Source: Gammaproteobacteria bacterium (GTDB taxonomy: Bacteria > Pseudomonadota > Gammaproteobacteria > Pseudomonadales > Pseudohongiellaceae). Taken from it: a stretch of 63,978 nucleotides of DNA. Numbering within the stretch: position 1 is the stretch's first letter; each line of letters starts with the position of its first letter. Where the stretch lies: positions 1 to 63,978 of the forward strand of contig JAURIJ010000012.1 of the NCBI GenBank assembly GCA_030832825.1, read 5' to 3'. Under the pieces are notes generated by a model. The model searched no databases, was not told the DNA's origin, and worked only from the letters and a program-made list of their open reading frames with translations. Shown in pieces: positions 9,936 to 19,426 of this stretch. The position numbers were made by a program, and so were the translations under genes.

Positions 9936-10805
9936 ATGAGTTGGATCAACAAAATTCTTCCTTCCATCCGCAGCTCTGGCGCGGCTGATGGGACGCCCGG
10001 CAAGCAACGCGCCAGTGTGCCAGAGGGTCTGTGGAAGAAGTGCCCGCGCTGCGAGGCCGTGCTCTACCGGCCCGATCTGGAGCGCAATCTGGAAGTCTGC
10101 CCGAAGTGCGACCATCACCTGCGCATCACGGCGCGTCGCCGTGTGGAATTGTTTCTTGATCCGGCAGGCCAGGTCGAACTGAATGCCGACATGGAGCCGG
10201 TCGATATCCTCAAGTTCCGTGACCTGAAGAAGTACAAGGATCGCCTGTCAGCCGCCCAGAAAGCGACGGGCGAGAAGGATGCCCTGATCGTGGTTGAAGG
10301 CACCGTCAACGGTGTCGAGATGGTCGTGGCGGCCTTTGAATTCGCCTTCATCGGCGGCTCCATGGGCGCCGTGGTCGGCGAGAAATTCACTCAGGCCGTG
10401 AACACCTGCATCGACAAGCGCCTGCCGCTTGTCTGTTTCTCCACCAGCGGTGGGGCCCGCATGCAGGAAGCCTTGATCTCCCTGATGCAGATGGCCAAGA
10501 CGTCAGCAGCCCTGGCTCGCCTGCGCGAGAACGGTCTGCCGTTCATCTCCGTGCTGGTGGACCCGGTGTACGGCGGTGTTTCTGCCAGCCTTGCCATGCT
10601 GGGCGACATCAACGTGGCGGAACCCAATGCGCTGGTCGGCTTCACAGGCCCGGATGTGATTCGCCAGACGGTGCGGGTGAAGCTGCCCGAGGGCTTCCAG
10701 CGCAGCGAGTTCCTGCTGGAGCACGGGGCCATCGACATGATCGTGCATCGCAAGGAAATGCGTGACCGCATCTCGTCACTGCTTGCCAAACTGATGCATC
10801 TGTAA
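9936..10805 (+). CDS. accD: Acetyl-CoA carboxylase carboxyltransferase subunit beta
   Basis: AccD pairs with AccA to transfer the carboxyl group from carboxybiotin to acetyl-CoA, making malonyl-CoA for fatty acid synthesis. The N-terminal four-cysteine zinc ribbon is visible (CPRC near residue 33 and CPKC about 20 residues later). The crotonase-like core carries [12 protein letters not shown] and [10 protein letters not shown]. The 289-residue length is standard. folC follows after 49 bp on the same strand, as in other gammaproteobacteria. Confidence 0.97.
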   Translation: MSWINKILPSIRSSGAADGTPGKQRASVPEGLWKKCPRCEAVLYRPDLERNLEVCPKCDHHLRITARRRVELFLDPAGQVELNADMEPVDILKFRDLKKYKDRLSAAQKATGEKDALIVVEGTVNGVEMVVAAFEFAFIGGSMGAVVGEKFTQAVNTCIDKRLPLVCFSTSGGARMQEALISLMQMAKTSAALARLRENGLPFISVLVDPVYGGVSASLAMLGDINVAEPNALVGFTGPDVIRQTVRVKLPEGFQRSEFLLEHGAIDMIVHRKEMRDRISSLLAKLMHL

Positions 10806-10854
10806 GCGGATGCCCCTGATCAGTTGTCTCACCTCGCGGATGGCCTGAACGCAA

Positions 10855-12165
10855 ATGCCGACACTAGCGCAGTGGCTCGACAGAATTCAGGCGCTGCATC
10901 CCAAGGAGATCGACCTGGGCTTGAAGCGTGTCCGTGAGGTGGCACGCCGGCTTGGCGTGTGCAGGCCCGCTCCCCTGGTGATCACCGTGGCCGGCACGAA
11001 CGGCAAGGGGTCTACTGTGGCGATGCTGGATGCCATCCTGCGCGCCAGCGGCCGGCGCGTCGGCACCTGTACCTCTCCCCATCTCCATGTCTACAACGAG
11101 CGCGTGGGCCTGCACGGCCAGCCCGCCACAGACGCGCAACTGTGCGCCGCCTTCGATCGGATCGAGGCCGAGCGTGGCGATATCTCCCTGACCTATTTCG
11201 AGTACAGCACCCTGGCCGGCCTCTGGCTGATCGCCCAGGAGCAGGTCGATGTCGCCGTGCTGGAGATTGGTCTGGGGGGGCGCCTGGATGCCATCAATCT
11301 CGTCGACCCGGACATCGCCATCATCACCAGCATCGGGCTGGACCACATGGAGTGGCTGGGGGATACGCGCGAGGCCATCGGGCGCGAGAAGGCCGGGATA
11401 TTACGCGCCGCCACGCCAACCTTGTGTGGTGATCTCGACCCGCCCGTGACGATTCTGGAGGAAGCCCGGCGACTCGGCGCACCGCTGCGGGTGCAAGGGG
11501 TGGACTTCGGCTTCGAGAAGAGCGATGTGACGTGGCGCTGGTGGGGGCGGGACGGGGACGGTGCCTCACTGGCATGGAATGATCTGCCTGTGCCGGAGCT
11601 GGATCTGCTCAACGCGGCCACCGTGCTGCAGGCCTTGCAGTGCCTGGCATTGCCTCCGTCCCGCGAATGCGTCTGTGCAGCGCTGGACGGCCTCGGCCTG
11701 CAGGGGCGTTACCAGCGCATCGAAGACTCGCGCCACGGCGCGCAGCTGCGTGTCGATGTCGCGCACAACCCGCATGCGGCGCAGCTGTTGCTGGAGAAGC
11801 TGCGGCGCTTCAGGCAGCAGGCCGGCACTGCGGCGCGCGTCCATGTCGTGCTGGCCATGATGGCCGACAAGGATCAGCTCGGCTTCCACAAGGCCTTAGA
11901 ATCCGCAGTGGACTTTTGGTATATTGCCGCATTCGCTGAAACCCGCGGTCTGAGTGCGCAAGCGCTGTTCGAATTGCTGCAGGCGCAGGGCGCACAAGTG
12001 CTCGGGCCGCATGCCAGCGTTGCGCAAGCCTACGAGCACGCCATGGCCTGTGCCGCCGAGTCTGATCTGGTGCTGGTCACGGGGTCCTTCGTCACTGTTG
12101 CCGATGTCGTTCGGCATGTGCACGCAGCGGCCAGCAATCCAACACCGTCTGACAGCGTGCGCTGA
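10855..12165 (+). CDS. folC: Bifunctional folylpolyglutamate/dihydrofolate synthase
   Basis: FolC adds glutamate to dihydropteroate and further glutamates to folates. It is a Mur-ligase-family ATPase. The P-loop GTNGKGST is near residues 47-54, and the second family signature, LEIGLGGRLDA, follows around residue 137. The C-terminal ligase domain includes RVDVAHNP. Its 436 residues match the family. It lies between accD and the SPOR gene, probably in one transcription unit running to purF. Confidence 0.96.
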   Translation: MPTLAQWLDRIQALHPKEIDLGLKRVREVARRLGVCRPAPLVITVAGTNGKGSTVAMLDAILRASGRRVGTCTSPHLHVYNERVGLHGQPATDAQLCAAFDRIEAERGDISLTYFEYSTLAGLWLIAQEQVDVAVLEIGLGGRLDAINLVDPDIAIITSIGLDHMEWLGDTREAIGREKAGILRAATPTLCGDLDPPVTILEEARRLGAPLRVQGVDFGFEKSDVTWRWWGRDGDGASLAWNDLPVPELDLLNAATVLQALQCLALPPSRECVCAALDGLGLQGRYQRIEDSRHGAQLRVDVAHNPHAAQLLLEKLRRFRQQAGTAARVHVVLAMMADKDQLGFHKALESAVDFWYIAAFAETRGLSAQALFELLQAQGAQVLGPHASVAQAYEHAMACAAESDLVLVTGSFVTVADVVRHVHAAASNPTPSDSVR

Positions 12166-12200
12166 GCCGCGGACAGTCGATACCTAGGGGCACTACTGGT

Positions 12201-12836
12201 TTGGACCAGAGCAGAAAGCAAAGAGTTGTTGGTGCCATCGTGTTGCTGATTGCGGCCGTGGTCATCCTGCCGATCCTGTTCGACGGTCAGGGCAGTTACC
12301 AACTTCCGCTGGAAAGTCGCATTCCCGCCGCTCAGCCATTTCCCGAGGTTCCTCGCATCGAAGCGGTGCGCCCCGAGATTGCCGCCGACTCCGATCAGCT
12401 GAGCTTTCAGCCCTATGCGGAACCCGTGGACACGGTGGTGGTAGCAACCCCAGCGCCGTCTGTCGAAGCCCCTGCTGACGTTGAGGAGTCGACAGCGCCT
12501 CCTGCTGACACCGCACCCGATTCAACGACTGCCGCCACTGCCGTGCTGCCCGTCGTGCCGCCGCCTGTTCTCGACAGTGACGGCCTGCCCGAAGGCTGGA
12601 GCGTGCGTCTCGCGTCCTTTTCCAGTGCCGCCAACGCCCAGGCGCTGGTCGAGCGCTTGCTGGCCCGTGGGCACCGTGCCTACGCGCGACAGATCACCTC
12701 ATCGCAGGGGCCGTTGACGGCCGTGTTCGTCGGGCCGGGCGCGGATCGCGCCGCCATGCTGCAGCTGCAGCGCCAGTTGCAGGACGAATTTCAACTCTCG
12801 GGCATCGTCGTGCGCTACGAAATCGAGGCGCTCTGA
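12201..12836 (+). CDS. SPOR-domain protein (DedD-like)
   Basis: A 211-residue protein with a short cytoplasmic tail, one transmembrane helix (about residues 9-27, VVGAIVLLIAAVVILPILF), a Pro/Ala/Thr-rich periplasmic linker, and a C-terminal SPOR domain (about 133-208). SPOR domains bind denuded peptidoglycan at the division site, and in this folC-cvpA context the protein corresponds to DedD-like division proteins. The start is TTG at 12201 with AGGGG about 11 nt upstream. Confidence 0.88.
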   Translation: MDQSRKQRVVGAIVLLIAAVVILPILFDGQGSYQLPLESRIPAAQPFPEVPRIEAVRPEIAADSDQLSFQPYAEPVDTVVVATPAPSVEAPADVEESTAPPADTAPDSTTAATAVLPVVPPPVLDSDGLPEGWSVRLASFSSAANAQALVERLLARGHRAYARQITSSQGPLTAVFVGPGADRAAMLQLQRQLQDEFQLSGIVVRYEIEAL

Positions 12837-12864
12837 GGGCGGAGTCTGAATCAACAAGGGAATC

Positions 12865-13362
12865 ATGATGCAGTTGCATTGGCTGGATGCGAGCTTTCTG
12901 GTGGTGACCGTGGTGTCGAGCCTCTTCGGTCTCTGGCGCGGCTTCGTGCGCGAGGTGCTGTCCCTGCTGGCCTGGATTGCGGCGCTGCTGATCTCGCGCC
13001 TCTACAGCGAGCCCCTGGCTCCCGTGCTCGGCGGCTGGGTGGACAGCCCCGCGATGCAGCAGGCCTTCGCTTTCGCCATCCTGTTCATCGGCACGCTGAT
13101 TGTTGGAGCCCTGATCAACAACCTGGTGGCGAAACTGATCGACATCTCCGGCCTGAAGCTTACCGACCGGCTTCTCGGTGCGCTGTTCGGCGTCGCGCGC
13201 GGGGCCGTGATCGTGATGGTGTTCGTGTATTTCGGCGGCAGCTTCTTTGCCGATGAGCCGTGGTGGCAGGAGTCCGCAGCGATTCCGCACGCACAGGAAT
13301 GGATTGAAAGGTCACGAATGTTCGTGACGGATATGGTCCCGGCAACGCAGGCGTCCCTCTAG
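12865..13362 (+). CDS. cvpA: CvpA family membrane protein
   Basis: CvpA is a small inner-membrane protein first linked to colicin V production. Its molecular role is not settled. The 165 residues hold about four hydrophobic segments. The N-terminal [20 protein letters not shown] and a conserved G-L-W-R-G-F motif are typical. Two adjacent ATGs (12865 and 12868) follow AAGGGA. Placement directly before purF is conserved across proteobacteria. Confidence 0.93.
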   Translation: MMQLHWLDASFLVVTVVSSLFGLWRGFVREVLSLLAWIAALLISRLYSEPLAPVLGGWVDSPAMQQAFAFAILFIGTLIVGALINNLVAKLIDISGLKLTDRLLGALFGVARGAVIVMVFVYFGGSFFADEPWWQESAAIPHAQEWIERSRMFVTDMVPATQASL

Positions 13363-13405
13363 GGCCCGGTGTCGCTGGCAAGCAGGAACTTTCGGAGTAG
13401 GTGTT

Positions 13406-14884
13406 ATGTGTGGTCTGGTTGGAGTGGTTGGCAAGTCCGATGTGGCGGTCTGCCTTTACGACACGTTGACGGTTCTGCAGCATCGCGGGCAGGACGCGGC
13501 CGGCATCGCCACGAGTGACAATGGCAAGTTGAACTTGCGCAAGGACAACGGTCTGGTCAAGGACGTGTTCCGCACGCGCCACATGGAGCGACTGGCGGGC
13601 AACATGGGCATCGGTCACGTCCGCTATCCCACGGCAGGCAGCTCCAGTCCGGCGCTCGCCCAACCTTTCTACGTGAATTCGCCGTACGGCCTGAGCCTGG
13701 CGCACAACGGCAACCTGACCAACGCGGCCGAACTCAGCCGCGACCTCTTCAAGGAAGACCTGCGGCACATCAATACCGACTCCGACTCCGAAGTCCTGCT
13801 CAACGTCTTCGCCCATGAACTGCAACTGCTGGCCAAGATGGTGCCGAGCCCCGAGGATGTCTTCACGGCGGTGCGCGGCGTGCATCGACGTTGTCGTGGC
13901 GGGTATGCCGCGCTGGTCATGCTGGGCGGTTACGGCATCGTCGGTTTCCGCGATCGCAACGGCATCCGCCCTCTGGTGTTCGGCAAGCGCGAGCGAGACG
14001 GCTTCACCGAGTACATGCTGGCCTCCGAGAGTGTGGCGCTGGACTCCCAGGGCTTCACCTTGGTGCGCGATGTGGCCCCAGGCGAGGCAGTCTACGTGGA
14101 CATTCTCGGCAATCTGCACACGCGTATCTGTGCAGGGCCAGCGGAATACACCCCCTGCATCTTCGAGCATGTCTACTTCGCACGCCCTGACTCGCTCATG
14201 GACGGCATCTCCGTCTACAAGGCCCGTCTGCGCATGGGCGAGAAGCTGGCCGACAAGGTCAAGCGTCTGCGCCCGGAGCACGACATCGACGTTGTCATCC
14301 CCATTCCCGACACCAGCCGAACGTCGGCGCTGGAACTGGCCAACCAACTGGGCGTGAAGTACCGCGAGGGCTTCGTCAAGAACCGCTACATCGGCCGCAC
14401 CTTCATCATGCCGGGACAGAGTCAGCGCAAGAAGTCCGTCCGCCAGAAACTCAATGCGATTGAACTGGAATTCCGGGGCAAGACGGTCCTGCTGGTGGAC
14501 GATTCCATCGTTCGAGGCACGACCTGCCGTCAGATCATCCAGATGGCTCGCGATGCCGGAGCGCGCAAGGTGTATTTCGCCTCGGCAGCGCCGGCGGTGC
14601 GCTATCCGAACGTCTACGGCATCGACATGCCGGCGGCCAGCGAGTTGATCGCCCACGGCCGCACCGATGAAGAAGTGCAGGAGCTGATCGGCGCCGACTG
14701 GCTGATCTTCCAGGACCTGGAAGACTTGATTGCCGCGTCGTCCGAAGGCAATCCCGCCATCAAGCGCTTCGAGTGTTCGGTATTCGACGGCCAGTACATC
14801 ACCGGCGACGTCGACGCCCGCTACCTCAAGCGGCTGGAAGACACACGCAACGACCTGGCCAAGGCGGGCAAGTCAGGGGACTGA
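13406..14884 (+). CDS. purF: Amidophosphoribosyltransferase
   Basis: PurF commits PRPP to purine synthesis by transferring the glutamine amide nitrogen to make phosphoribosylamine. The N-terminal nucleophile Cys2 is in MCGLVGVVG. The glutaminase domain is followed by the phosphoribosyltransferase domain with the PRPP motif [13 protein letters not shown]. At 492 residues it is full length. It closes the plus-strand metabolic block; downstream is the broken moxR/tgpA region. Confidence 0.97.
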   Translation: MCGLVGVVGKSDVAVCLYDTLTVLQHRGQDAAGIATSDNGKLNLRKDNGLVKDVFRTRHMERLAGNMGIGHVRYPTAGSSSPALAQPFYVNSPYGLSLAHNGNLTNAAELSRDLFKEDLRHINTDSDSEVLLNVFAHELQLLAKMVPSPEDVFTAVRGVHRRCRGGYAALVMLGGYGIVGFRDRNGIRPLVFGKRERDGFTEYMLASESVALDSQGFTLVRDVAPGEAVYVDILGNLHTRICAGPAEYTPCIFEHVYFARPDSLMDGISVYKARLRMGEKLADKVKRLRPEHDIDVVIPIPDTSRTSALELANQLGVKYREGFVKNRYIGRTFIMPGQSQRKKSVRQKLNAIELEFRGKTVLLVDDSIVRGTTCRQIIQMARDAGARKVYFASAAPAVRYPNVYGIDMPAASELIAHGRTDEEVQELIGADWLIFQDLEDLIAASSEGNPAIKRFECSVFDGQYITGDVDARYLKRLEDTRNDLAKAGKSGD

Positions 14885-14941
14885 CACTCGCGCAATCGCC
14901 TGAGCTGCCAGACCAACAAGAATCGCAGGACAGGGGACAAC

Positions 14942-17271
14942 ATGCAGGACAGAATCGGAGCGGCGGTCGAGGAGATCGGCAAGGTGCTGCTGGGCAAGGA
15001 AACGCAGATCCGGCTGGCCTTGTGCTGTCTGGTCTCGGGGGGCATCTGCTGATCGAGGACCTGCCCGGCATGGGCAAGACCACGCTGGCCCACGCTCTGG
15101 CCCGCGTGTTCGGGCTCGACTTCAATCGCATCCAGTTCACCAGTGACCTGCTGCCTGCCGACATCCTCGGCGTGTCTGTCTTCGATCAGGCCAGCGGCAG
15201 CTTCAACTTTCATCCCGGCCCCATCTTCCGCCAGCTCGTGCTGGCCGACGAGATCAATCGCAGCACGCCCAAGACCCAGAGCGCACCGCTGGAGACCATG
15301 GAGGAAAGTCAGGTGTCCGTGGAAGGCCAGACACGCGCACAGCCGTCTACCTTTTTCGTGATTGCCACCCAGAACCCGGTCAGTCTGGCCGGGACCTTTC
15401 CGCTGCCTGAATCCCGGCTGGACCGCTCACTGGGTATCGGGCTGGATACCGCCGTGCCTGTTGATTGTCGGGGTGGTCTTCAAGCTGCTGGAGATGCGCG
15501 ATCGGCGCGACATCCAGATCGTGATCGCCTTGAGCTATGTGCTGGCCATGCTCGGTTTCATCTACACCCAGACCATTCTGGCCACGCTGCATGCCATCGT
15601 CTGCTTCATCCTGATCACGGGCACCATGCTGTCGCTGTATCGGGACAATGCCCGCAACACCTTGCGCGACAATGCCCGGCTCGCAGTGAAACTGGTGTTG
15701 CAGAGCATTCCGCTGACCATCGCGCTCTTCATCCTGGTGCCGCGCATCTCGCCGCTGTGGTCCATGCCGCTGCTGGTGTCGTCGTCCACCAACATGGGCG
15801 TGTCGGACGAGATGACACCCGGTGACATCACGAACCTCGGGCGTTCCGGCGAGCTGGCCTTCCGCGTGAGCTTCGGCGGCGAGGCCCCGGCCCACAAAGA
15901 CCTCTATTGGCGCGGCCTGGTGCTGGACTTCTTCGATGGCCGCACCTGGCGGCGGGCCGGCTCTACCCTGCAGACCTATCAGATGATCCAGTGCTTTCCG
16001 AGCACCTTCCGCGGGGTGCCGCTGCTAGAACCCGTGGCCTACGACGTGATTCTGGAGCCCACGCAGCAGAGTTGGGTCTATGCCCTGCAACTGGCCGAGA
16101 CCCGCACGGACGGCATGGTGCAGGATCGCAATTATTCGCTGATCACCGACAAGCCCATCACCCAGCGTTACCGTTGAGAAGTGCGCTCCTATCTGCGGCA
16201 CCAGAGCGATCTGGAATTGTCGGCGCCCCTGCGCGCCCGCGCCCTGCAATTGCCCGAAGGCAATCAGAATCCGCGCACGGCAGCGCTGGCGGCACAGATG
16301 CGAGCCGCCGCCGCGAGTGACATGGACTATGCCACGGCGGTGCTTCGGCTGTTCCGACAGGAACCGTTCTACTACACGCTGACACCGCCGGCCCTGGGCG
16401 ACGAGAGCATCGATGAGTTCATGTTCACGACGCGTGAAGGCTTTTGCGGCCACTACGCCGGCATCTTCGTCTACATGATGCGGGAGGCCGGCATTCCTGC
16501 CCGCGTGGTGGTGGGCTATCAGGGCGGCGAATACAACCCCTACGAGGACTACACCCTAGTGTATCAGTACAACGCTCACGCCTGGGCCGAGGTCTGGTTC
16601 GAGGGGAGGGCTGGGTGCGCTTCGATCCCACGGCGGCGGTGGCGCCTTAGCGCATCACCCTGGGGGTCGAGTCTATCTTCGCCGATCAGCCGGGTTTCAT
16701 GGAGGACGCCGGCTTCTCGATGATGCGTTTCCGTGATACGCAGTGGCTGAACACCTTGCGTTTGCGGGTGGAGGCCGTGGATTACGCTTGGAACCGCTGG
16801 GTGGTCAGTTACGACGAGGATATGCAGATGCAGTTGCTGGGCAGCTGGTTCGGCGAGAACGCCCGCCAAGGGTTGCTCGTGGCGCTTGGGTCAGTGATCG
16901 TGCTGTTCTTCATGCTGGCGGGCTGGCTGCTGCTGCGTCAGGGGTCGCACGGCCGGCATGATCCTGCCATGCGAATCTATCTGGCCCTGTTGCGGGAGCT
17001 GGCGGTCTGCGGTTTGCCGCGTCAGCGAGGAGAGGCGCAGGGGGATTTCTGTCAGCGGGTGGCCCGCCTGCGGCCGGAGTACGCGGAAGCACTGCGGCAG
17101 GTGACGGTACAGTTCGAGGCGCTCGCCTATGTGCCGAATTCGTCGCAAGCCGTGGCGGGTGCGGATGCAGGGTCCCGGCTCAAGGCCCTGGAATCGACAA
17201 GCTGGCAGCTGCGCAGGCGTCTGCTGTCGCCATGGCGCCGGTTGCTGGTGAATGTCGGAGTGGTTTCGTGA
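14942..17271 (+). pseudogene. Fused remnant of moxR and transglutaminase (tgpA) genes
   Basis: The segment starts as a MoxR-type AAA+ ATPase (ATG 14942, [20 protein letters not shown]). A base is missing from a run of six G at 15037-15042, after which Walker A (GMGKTT) and sensor sequence (VIATQNPV) continue in another frame to about 15426. There the sequence jumps, within about 40 bp, into the membrane part of a DUF3488/TgpA-type transglutaminase ([15 protein letters not shown]). The rest of MoxR, any DUF58 gene and the TgpA N-terminus are missing. The TgpA part has an in-frame TGA at 16175-16177, a lost base in GGGG at 16603-16606, and a TAG at 16648-16650 where relatives have VAPERI. It ends at 17271. 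No functional product is expected. The paralogous intact operon is convergent, starting 10 bp away. Confidence 0.88.
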
Positions 17272-17280
17272 GCCGGGAAG

Positions 17281-17640
17281 TCAGCCTCCAGCCAGCTTGA
17301 CCTTGTAGCCCTGGGCTTCGAGCAGGCTCTGCAGCTGGGTGCGGTGATCCCCCTGGATCTCGATCACGCCATCCTTCACGGTGCCGCCTGTGCCGCACTT
17401 GTTCTTCAGCTGCTTTGCCAGCGCCAGCAAGGCCTCGTCCTGCAGGGGCAGGCCGTCGATGAGCGTCACCCCCTTGCCACCACGCCCCTTGGTTTCCCGT
17501 TTCAGTCGCACGATGCCATCGCCCGTGGGGCGCGCTGCCTGCGCGAGACGCTTGCATTCGCATGCCGCCACGGGGCGGCTGCAGTCGGGGCAGTGACGCC
17601 CCGCATCAGTGGAATAGACCAGCGAAGAACCGCGTGCCAT
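17281..17640 (-). CDS. yciH: SUI1-family translation factor (YciH)
   Basis: A 119-residue protein of the eIF1/SUI1 family. E. coli YciH behaves like a minor initiation-fidelity or stress factor. A four-cysteine N-terminal region (CPDCSRPVAACEC) precedes the SUI1 domain, seen as GRGGKGVTLIDGL and KNKCGTGGTVKDG. It starts 4 bp after the batD stop on the same strand, so it is probably the last gene of the bat operon. Its 3' end faces the tgpA remnant, with 9 bp between them. Confidence 0.92.
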   Translation of the reverse strand: MARGSSLVYSTDAGRHCPDCSRPVAACECKRLAQAARPTGDGIVRLKRETKGRGGKGVTLIDGLPLQDEALLALAKQLKNKCGTGGTVKDGVIEIQGDHRTQLQSLLEAQGYKVKLAGG

Positions 17641-17644
17641 GGCC

Positions 17645-19426
17645 TCAGGCCTTGTAGAGCGGCGGAATGATGTAGTCCTGATCCTTGCTGTAGCGCGTCT
17701 GCCGCTGCCGGTGGGCAGTGCGCAGTTCGGTGATCAGCTGCTGCAGGCGCTGGATGTCGGCGTCGATGGCCAACGCCGTGCCGCCCTGGCCGTACAGCGC
17801 CTGCTGCAGGTGCAGGCAGATCTCGCGAATCTCCGCGTTTGCGGTGCGCAGCGCCACGGCATCAAGTGTGTGCAGCTCGGCGTCGGCGAAGTACTGACGC
17901 CCCCAGCCGATGAGGGCCAGGCGCAGGGCAGGGAGGTTCTTGCCTGAGCAGCTGCTGTCGAAATCCTTGAATGCCTTGGTCTCGGCCTCGGGGGCGATGC
18001 TCTGGCGATACATCGGTGCGGCCACTGGATAGACCTTGGCGGGTGCCGGTCGCGGCGCACGCGGTTTGAAGCGCACGAAGGTCAGCGCGAAGATCAGGGC
18101 GGTCAGAGCAGCGGCCAGGCTCAGGATCCACAGCGGGGTAGTGGGCGAACTCACCAGGGTCTCAGCTTCAGCCTCTGCCTGCGCAGCCGCCGTGGACGCC
18201 TCGAAGGTCTCGCGCGTCGGCTCTTCCATGTCGGCATTGGAGAGCAGCAGGGTTTCGGAGGTGCTGCCTGAGCGGGCGGCTCCGACGCTGATGGCGCTGT
18301 CGGTCAGGGTGGCGTACTTGACCTCGCCGGTATCGATGTCATACCACGGGATGCTGACGCCCGGCACCCGCACCGTGCCGGGCGCTGTCATCAGGAAGGA
18401 CGTCGACTCCACGCGCTTGCCCACGATGCTGCCGTCGACGAAGCTGCGGTCGATGGAGGCAGGCTCGGGATAGGTGTTGACGCCGTCGATCTGTGGTGCC
18501 TCCAGCGGCGGCAGTGCGGCGCCGTCCAGGCCCTGGGCCTCGATCTCGATGACGCGGTAGACGGAGTCGCCCACCCGCACATTGGTGAAGTCGTTGTCCC
18601 AGCGCTCGCGCACGGTGATCTCGGAGGCGGGCAGCCAGAGGGCGTCTGCCGGATAGCTGGCGGGCTTCTCGGTGACGTTGATGATATGGCCTTCGGCGTA
18701 GGAGGTCACGGTACGGGTGTTCAGATTGCGGAAGACGTAATTGCTCGAGCTGTCCGTCACTTCGCCGCGGAACATGATGTCCGGAATCTCCAGCGTGCCG
18801 CTGCGCTGCGGGAAGATGGCGTACTGCTTTTCATAGACTCCGTAGCGCATGCCATCCACGAGGGTTTCGTACTGATTGGGCGTGCCGATGGTCTGCACCA
18901 CGGCATCAGGCAATTCCAGATCGGTGAAGATCGGGTTGCGAATGCCGCTGATGGTGTAATAGAGCCGAAGTGAGAACAGCAGCTGCTCCTGCACATAGAC
19001 CGTTTCCTTGCTGACCACGGCCTCCATGAACAGCTCTTGGCCGGACAAGCCGGTGGCGGAGCGCGGTTCCACCTGAATGGTCAGGGCAGGCGTGGTTTCG
19101 CCAGCAACCACCAGCGGGGGAATGGTGACTTCACCTTCATTCAGCGGAAACAGTGTCAGGTGATAGTCGATCCTGGCGTTCATGCTGTTGTTGACACTGC
19201 TGATCTGACTGGACGTGCGGGTGGAGATCACCTGGAAGCCGGCTTCCAGCGGGCTGAGGTCCATGTCGACGCCGCCGGATTGCCCCTCGACACGAATGGT
19301 CAGGATGACCGTCTCGCCGCGCACGATTTCGGTTCGATCAAGCGTGGCGGTGACCGGTTGTGCCTGCACCAGTATGGAGAACATGCAGAAAAGGGCGGCC
19401 AGAAGGCCGGTGCGCAGAATTACCAT
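17645..19426 (-). CDS. batD: BatD family protein
   Basis: BatD proteins are secreted, membrane-anchored components of the Bacteroides aerotolerance-type operon. They have repeated immunoglobulin-like domains and an incompletely known role. The start chosen is ATG 19426, because a clean signal peptide follows (ILRTGLLAALFCMFSILVQA); the longer open frame upstream lies inside batB. The mature region begins TATLDRTEIVRGETV, an Ig-like fold. A C-terminal transmembrane helix (WILSLAAALTALIFALTF) precedes a basic cytoplasmic tail. The 593-residue gene overlaps batB by 7 bp. Confidence 0.9.
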   Translation of the reverse strand: MVILRTGLLAALFCMFSILVQAQPVTATLDRTEIVRGETVILTIRVEGQSGGVDMDLSPLEAGFQVISTRTSSQISSVNNSMNARIDYHLTLFPLNEGEVTIPPLVVAGETTPALTIQVEPRSATGLSGQELFMEAVVSKETVYVQEQLLFSLRLYYTISGIRNPIFTDLELPDAVVQTIGTPNQYETLVDGMRYGVYEKQYAIFPQRSGTLEIPDIMFRGEVTDSSSNYVFRNLNTRTVTSYAEGHIINVTEKPASYPADALWLPASEITVRERWDNDFTNVRVGDSVYRVIEIEAQGLDGAALPPLEAPQIDGVNTYPEPASIDRSFVDGSIVGKRVESTSFLMTAPGTVRVPGVSIPWYDIDTGEVKYATLTDSAISVGAARSGSTSETLLLSNADMEEPTRETFEASTAAAQAEAEAETLVSSPTTPLWILSLAAALTALIFALTFVRFKPRAPRPAPAKVYPVAAPMYRQSIAPEAETKAFKDFDSSCSGKNLPALRLALIGWGRQYFADAELHTLDAVALRTANAEIREICLHLQQALYGQGGTALAIDADIQRLQQLITELRTAHRQRQTRYSKDQDYIIPPLYKA

